Shown here piece by piece: positions 59,742 to 64,000 of a stretch of DNA of 64,000 nt. How positions within the stretch are numbered: position 1 is the first letter of the stretch; every line of letters begins with the position of its first letter. Below the pieces are notes generated by a model. It was not told where the DNA came from and did not search any database. It saw only the letters and a list, made by a program, of their open reading frames with translations. The position numbers and the translations under genes were made by a program. Source of the DNA: Acinetobacter brisouii CIP 110357 (GTDB lineage Bacteria > Pseudomonadota > Gammaproteobacteria > Pseudomonadales > Moraxellaceae); NCBI RefSeq assembly GCF_000488275.1, contig NZ_KI530762.1, forward strand, positions 2,188,753-2,252,752, in the 5' to 3' direction.

Positions 59742-62114
59742 TTAAGCACGGGGTTTCTGTTTCGACTTATTGAAAGGGCGTTTTCGGTCGCTTGTTTCAC
59801 GCGGAGGTAAGCCTGTATGCTGGGTCAAAATCTGCCCTTTTTTCGGTTGCTGACGTTGTGAATTTTGACGTGCTGTATTTTCACCTGTACGTTTTTGCGA
59901 ATCACCTGCCACACTCGAATTTTTCTTACGTGCAGCTTTATATTCACCATCAGCAGCTTTCGGCTGGAAAGTTGGAATCAGGTGATGCTTGGAGTTACCA
60001 ATCAGGTCAGCGCGTCCCATTTCTTTTAAGGCTTCACGTAGTAAAGGCCAGTTGTTTGGATCATGATAACGCAAGAACGCTTTATGCAGACGACGACGTT
60101 TTTCACCTTTGACAATATCCACATCTTCAGTATAACGCGCCACTTTCGCCAGCGGGTTTTTCGCCGAATAATACATGGTGGTGGCAGTTGCCATTGGTGA
60201 AGGATAGAAAGTTTGTACCTGATCGGCACGGAAACCATTTTTCTTCAACCAAATCGCCAGATTCATCATGTCATAATCAGTTGTACCTGGATGCGCTGCA
60301 ATAAAGTACGGAATCAGATATTGCTCTTTACCGACTTCCTTACTGAAACGATCAAACATTTGTTTGAAGCGGTCATACGTTCCAATCCCCGGTTTCATCA
60401 TCTTCGATAATGGACCTTGCTCGGTATGCTCAGGCGCAATCTTCAGATAACCACCGACGTGATGCTGTACCAGTTCTTTGACATATTCAGGATTGAGTAC
60501 CGCCAAGTCATAACGCAGACCAGAACCAATCAGAATCTTCTTGATGCCTTTAATTTCACGGGCTTTACGATATAACTGTACCAATGGTGCATGGTCGGTA
60601 TGCAGGTTTTGACAAACACCAGGATACACACAGGATGGTTTACGGCAGTTTTTCTCGATTTCTGGGTCTTTACAATGCAAACGGTACATGTTGGCTGTTG
60701 GGCCACCCAAGTCCGAAATAATGCCTGTAAATTGTGGTGCAGTATCCCGAATCTTTTCAATCTCACGCAGAATAGAATCTTCTGAGCGGTTTTGGATAAT
60801 CCGCCCTTCATGTTCAGTAATCGAACAGAAAGTACAGCCACCAAAACAGCCACGCATGATATTGACCGAGAATTTAATCATGTCAAAAGCAGGGAAACGT
60901 GCATTGCCATACACTGGATGCGGTAAACGTGCATAAGGCAAGTCAAACACGTAGTCCATTTCTTCAGTGGTTAATGGAATCGGTGGCGGATTAATCCAGA
61001 CATCGCGCTCACCATGGCGTTGCACCAATGCACGAGCATTCCCCGGATTGGTTTCCAAATGCAAAATACGGTTGGCATGGGCATACAAAACACGGTCATT
61101 TGCCACTTGCTCAAACGATGGCAAACGAATTACTGCTAATTCACGCGGTGGCAATTTATGCTTGATAGCTTTAGATGCGACTTGCAACTGAACAACTTGG
61201 GTATGTTCATCCAACTTGTCACCTTCGCGAACAATCGGATTGGCAACCAGTTCTTTTTGGAAGTTTTGATATTGCGCTAAAGAATTGCCTTTTTCCTTTT
61301 CGACTTCACAACCATCAATATCTTCCGTCATCACATACGGGTTGATGATCGGGTCAACACGCCCGATGGTATCCACATCGTTACTGGCGATTTCAACAAA
61401 CTTTGCTTTAGAGGCTTTGTTGTTTTTATTAATAATAAAAGCTGTACCACGCACATCAGTAATCTGATGAATTTTTTCACCTTTTGCCAAACGATGCATC
61501 ACATCAATAATGGCACGTTCACCATTACCATACATCAACATGTCTGCTTTTGAGTCCATCAAAATCGAGCGGCGGACTTTATCAGACCAGTAATCATAAT
61601 GTGCAATACGACGTAAACTGCCTTCAATGCCACCTAACAGCACAGGAACATCAGGAAATGCTTCACGACAACGCTGACTGTAAACGGTTGCGGCACGGTC
61701 TGGACGCTTGTTTGGAACATTGTCAGGAGAATAAGCATCATCCGAACGGATTTTACGATCTGCCGTATAACGGTTAATCATTGAATCCATATTGCCAGCG
61801 GTAACTCCCCAAGCGAGAGTCGGTTTGCCTAAAACACGAAAACTTTCAGCATTAGTCCAGTCAGGCTGAGAAATAATGCCAACACGAAAACCTTGTGCTT
61901 CTAAAACACGCCCAATCACACCAGACACAAAAGATGGATGGTCAATATAGGCATCACCACAGACTAAAATAAAATCACATGCGTCCCAGCCCAGTTGATC
62001 CATTTCTTCGCGTGACATCGGCAAAAATGGTGCGGGTTCAAAACATGACGCCCAATATTTGTCGTAATCAAACAACGCTTTTGGCGCAGTCTGCATAGTA
62101 TAAGCAGTAGACAT
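59742..62114 (-). CDS. ygiQ: YgiQ-family radical SAM protein
   Basis: 790 residues from the ATG at 62114. The N-terminal part has the YgiQ-typical ...[39 protein letters not shown]. The radical-SAM cluster is C-x3-C-x2-C in [18 protein letters not shown] (cysteines 423, 427 and 430). A C-terminal domain ends in a basic, Gln-rich tail ([21 protein letters not shown], disordered). The biochemical role of YgiQ is unknown. It is a single gene with a terminator shared with the sspB unit. Confidence 0.92.
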   Translation of the reverse strand: MSTAYTMQTAPKALFDYDKYWASCFEPAPFLPMSREEMDQLGWDACDFILVCGDAYIDHPSFVSGVIGRVLEAQGFRVGIISQPDWTNAESFRVLGKPTLAWGVTAGNMDSMINRYTADRKIRSDDAYSPDNVPNKRPDRAATVYSQRCREAFPDVPVLLGGIEGSLRRIAHYDYWSDKVRRSILMDSKADMLMYGNGERAIIDVMHRLAKGEKIHQITDVRGTAFIINKNNKASKAKFVEIASNDVDTIGRVDPIINPYVMTEDIDGCEVEKEKGNSLAQYQNFQKELVANPIVREGDKLDEHTQVVQLQVASKAIKHKLPPRELAVIRLPSFEQVANDRVLYAHANRILHLETNPGNARALVQRHGERDVWINPPPIPLTTEEMDYVFDLPYARLPHPVYGNARFPAFDMIKFSVNIMRGCFGGCTFCSITEHEGRIIQNRSEDSILREIEKIRDTAPQFTGIISDLGGPTANMYRLHCKDPEIEKNCRKPSCVYPGVCQNLHTDHAPLVQLYRKAREIKGIKKILIGSGLRYDLAVLNPEYVKELVQHHVGGYLKIAPEHTEQGPLSKMMKPGIGTYDRFKQMFDRFSKEVGKEQYLIPYFIAAHPGTTDYDMMNLAIWLKKNGFRADQVQTFYPSPMATATTMYYSAKNPLAKVARYTEDVDIVKGEKRRRLHKAFLRYHDPNNWPLLREALKEMGRADLIGNSKHHLIPTFQPKAADGEYKAARKKNSSVAGDSQKRTGENTARQNSQRQQPKKGQILTQHTGLPPRETSDRKRPFNKSKQKPRA

Positions 62115-62372
62115 GGCTAGCAATTCTCGGCTGGCAGATGGAAGATCAAAAATAGATCAAAGATGAAAGCCGATCATTTTACCATGAATTCCATTCAGTT
62201 TTGTAAATTTAAGAATTGCAAAAACAAAGAGATAAAAAATAATTCGCTTAAAGTTTAATCAAATTAAAAACTTGAATCTTGATTAAACCCGTCCAAAACC
62301 TAAGTATTACTTTGATTTCCATAAATTTGTCATATCTATCTACAAAAGATCGCATAACAAACTTAAATTGAA

Positions 62373-62972
62373 TTAAACAGCCATACTTTTATAAGCAGGA
62401 TAATTTTGAATTCGCTGACACCATGCCTGAATATTGGGGTAAAGACTTAAATCGAAACCACCTTCATCTGCCACATGGGTATAAGCATAGAGAGAAATAT
62501 CTGCCAATGTCAGTTCATTTCCCACTAAATAATCATGCCGCCCCAATGCCTGCTCCATAATCGCCAAGGCTTTATGCCCTTTTGGCTGCAAAGCATGATA
62601 TTCATCAATACGAGCTTTAGGTAAACCCAAGTATTTATTGATAAAACGTGCAACAGCAATAAAAGGTTCATGGCTATACTGTTCAAAGAACATCCATTCA
62701 TACATTTTGGCTTTGGCATAACGATCTGTTGGAATGAACTTAGATTCTTCTGCTAGATAACCCAAAATCGCATTGGATTCCATCAAAACTCGCCCATCAT
62801 CGAGTACTAGAACAGGAATTTTTCCATTTGGATTCATTTGTAAAAATTCGGGCGTATGACTCTCTGCTTTCAGTACATTGATATGTAACCACTCATGCTC
62901 AATGCCTAAAAATTCAAGAAGCAGCTTCACTTTATAGCAATTTCCAGACAGCAGATCTCCATAGACTTTCAA
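62373..62972 (-). CDS. Glutathione S-transferase family protein
   Basis: 199 residues. N-terminal thioredoxin-fold domain with MKVYGDLLSGNCYKVKLLLEFLGIEHE, PNGKIPVLVLDDGRVLMESNAILGYLAEES (cis-Pro and the ES motif that binds glutathione). The C-terminal helical domain contains LGRHDYLVGNELTLADISLYAYTHVADEGG. The residue expected to activate glutathione is Ser9 or Cys12 in SGNCYK. The substrate is unknown. Confidence 0.88.
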   Translation of the reverse strand: MKVYGDLLSGNCYKVKLLLEFLGIEHEWLHINVLKAESHTPEFLQMNPNGKIPVLVLDDGRVLMESNAILGYLAEESKFIPTDRYAKAKMYEWMFFEQYSHEPFIAVARFINKYLGLPKARIDEYHALQPKGHKALAIMEQALGRHDYLVGNELTLADISLYAYTHVADEGGFDLSLYPNIQAWCQRIQNYPAYKSMAV

Positions 62973-63089
62973 TATTTATTCTCCATATTGGTTTAAACTT
63001 ATATTTTTCGATATTAAATTTAAGGCTTAGTTAGAAAGTTAAGTAATTAAGAACTATATGAAAAAATACTTTTAGTAACTAATTAGCAA

Positions 63090-63836
63090 CTAGAATAACT
63101 GTGTTGCCTTAACTAACATTGCTATTTCAGCATCATTACCAGTAAAAGTACCATATTTTCTACGCCCAACGTTCAAGTGTCGCTGAGAAGGGTGAGTTAA
63201 TGCAATGACGTTAGAAATGACATCACCTCCACAAAATCTAGCACCAGTAATAAATTGCTTATTAATTGAATCAAGTTGACTAATCTTATCAACGGTCAGC
63301 CATTCTTGAAGATCAATACTCAATCTTGCAATTAAAGGTGGAACAAAACCTCCAAGAGTCAAAATAATATTTGGACGCTGTTCTGAAATTTGATATTCAA
63401 GTAATTTAATACATTGTTGTTTAAATATTTCAGATTTAGAGCCAGGGAAAACACCAACATTACTTTCAGAGTCCATCAATCCAACATAAACATTTGTAAA
63501 AAAACAATCTTCTATATTAATTTCCGAATCTGATAAAAGCTTTCTTATATTTCTCCATGTAGGACAAGTAATTGGTTCCGTACCCATGCTTAATGATTTT
63601 TTAAATCCAGATATATTGTCAAAGTTATGACCAACAATCATTACTCCACCAATTTTTAGATCCTCATTTACATGTCCATGCTTCCATAGTCCATCTCCTC
63701 CAGGAAAAAATGATGTTCCTGTTATACGTTCATATACAGGAACAACACCATCTGGATAGTCATCTATCAATTTGAGTTTCGTATGAAATTTATCAATTAT
63801 TCTCACTTCAGCACCTGTTAATTCATGAATATCCAT
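63090..63836 (-). CDS. Uracil-DNA glycosylase-superfamily-like protein
   Basis: 248 residues, no signal peptide. Motif-like blocks of the UDG fold appear in order: GGVMIVGHNFDN (about 63-74, replacing the usual G-x-[DEG]-P), FFTNVYVGLM, PNIILTLGGFVPPL, and THPSQRHLNVGRRK near residue 214-227 (HPS motif). The N-terminal 60 residues and the loop around CGGDVISN look specific to a subgroup. Catalytic residues cannot be confirmed, so activity on uracil is not assured. The gene is AT-rich relative to the housekeeping genes. It lies 72 bases from the second rRNA terminator, suggesting an accessory insertion. Confidence 0.6.
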   Translation of the reverse strand: MDIHELTGAEVRIIDKFHTKLKLIDDYPDGVVPVYERITGTSFFPGGDGLWKHGHVNEDLKIGGVMIVGHNFDNISGFKKSLSMGTEPITCPTWRNIRKLLSDSEINIEDCFFTNVYVGLMDSESNVGVFPGSKSEIFKQQCIKLLEYQISEQRPNIILTLGGFVPPLIARLSIDLQEWLTVDKISQLDSINKQFITGARFCGGDVISNVIALTHPSQRHLNVGRRKYGTFTGNDAEIAMLVKATQLF

Positions 63837-63909
63837 AATGAATTTTATTTAAAATAAACAATATAAGCAGAAGCGACTCTAATATTTTTTAATTTTTTCA
63901 TTTCCCCAA

Positions 63910-63950
63910 TAAAAAAGCACCCCCTGCTCTATTGAGTCAGGGGGTGCTTA
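63910..63950 (-). terminator. Terminator of a second rRNA operon
   Basis: Same 12-bp stem AAGCACCCCCTG / CAGGGGGTGCTT and T tail as at 30766-30806, offset by 33,144 bases. Confidence 0.92.
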
Positions 63951-63958
63951 GAATAATG

Positions 63959-64000
63959 AGCTGGCGATGACTTACTCTCACATGGGTAACCCCACACTAC
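63959..64000 (-). rRNA. rrf: 5S ribosomal RNA, 3' part of a second copy (cut by window edge)
   Basis: The last 42 bases match the 3' end of the 5S gene at 30815-30929 base for base on the minus strand. The rest of the second rrn operon lies beyond the right edge. Confidence 0.93.

Noticed and set aside
62373..62972. sspA assignment for the GST-like gene
   Set aside because: It has the GST glutathione-site motifs rather than SspA features, lies on the other strand and is not adjacent to sspB.

Overview
The window looks like an Acinetobacter chromosome (AT-rich, gammaproteobacterial). The species cannot be fixed by reading alone. The evidence is a GigA/GigB-type phosphatase and anti-anti-sigma pair, HemJ for haem synthesis, a BolA-murA-hisG-hisD-hisC cluster, a pdxA-rsmA-apaH operon and Acinetobacter-like rRNA. 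Most of the window is housekeeping core. Accessory or decayed material sits mainly beside the rRNA operons.

Layout. 1-7.1 kb: an EcsC-type gene cut by the window edge, fabB-hemJ, an Lrp/AsnC regulator divergent from a BenE-type transporter, a small lipoprotein, a Gph-like phosphatase and thiD. 7.1-11.5 kb: a NERD protein, a guanidinium-exporter-type SMR gene behind a probable guanidine-II riboswitch, and a copper operon (Met/His/Cys-rich small protein, CopA with Met-rich tandem repeats, CopB). 11.5-20.9 kb: rpe, a DUF2218 gene, fghA, a membrane C13 (caspase-like) peptidase, rsmJ-uppP-tsaB, a gamma-carbonic anhydrase, two divergent Nudix genes and pabB. 21-28 kb (minus strand): ibaG-murA-hisG, then hisD and hisC, each preceded by an internal terminator, and rpoN-hpf. 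28.3-30.6 kb: a lytic transglycosylase, an ankyrin protein, a methyltransferase and a decayed gene.

30.8-36.2 kb is a complete rRNA operon on the minus strand (16S, tRNA-Ile, tRNA-Ala, 23S, 5S, terminator), with a promoter near 36.4 kb. The last 90 bases repeat its terminator and the 3' end of 5S in the same orientation, so a second rrn copy starts at the right edge, about 33.1 kb away as a direct repeat. Between them: mlaA, gigA-gigB with a nitrilase, a DUF432-mscS pair, a DUF2339 membrane protein, polA, a metallophosphoesterase, a phospholipase-D lipoprotein, a PlsC acyltransferase, a small membrane-protein gene broken by an in-frame TAG, hflX, lrgA-lrgB, a DUF2147 gene, pdxA-rsmA-apaH, rplM-rpsI, sspB with an unrecognised tail-anchored protein, ygiQ, a GST, and a uracil-DNA-glycosylase-like gene beside the second rrn.

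No CRISPR array, insertion sequence, prophage or recognised defence island was seen. The least explained items are a 110-bp inverted-repeat element at 20.9-21.0 kb, the TAG-interrupted small membrane protein at 51.3 kb, the UDG-like gene by the second rrn, and the tail-anchored protein after sspB. All family calls come from reading motifs; no search was run.
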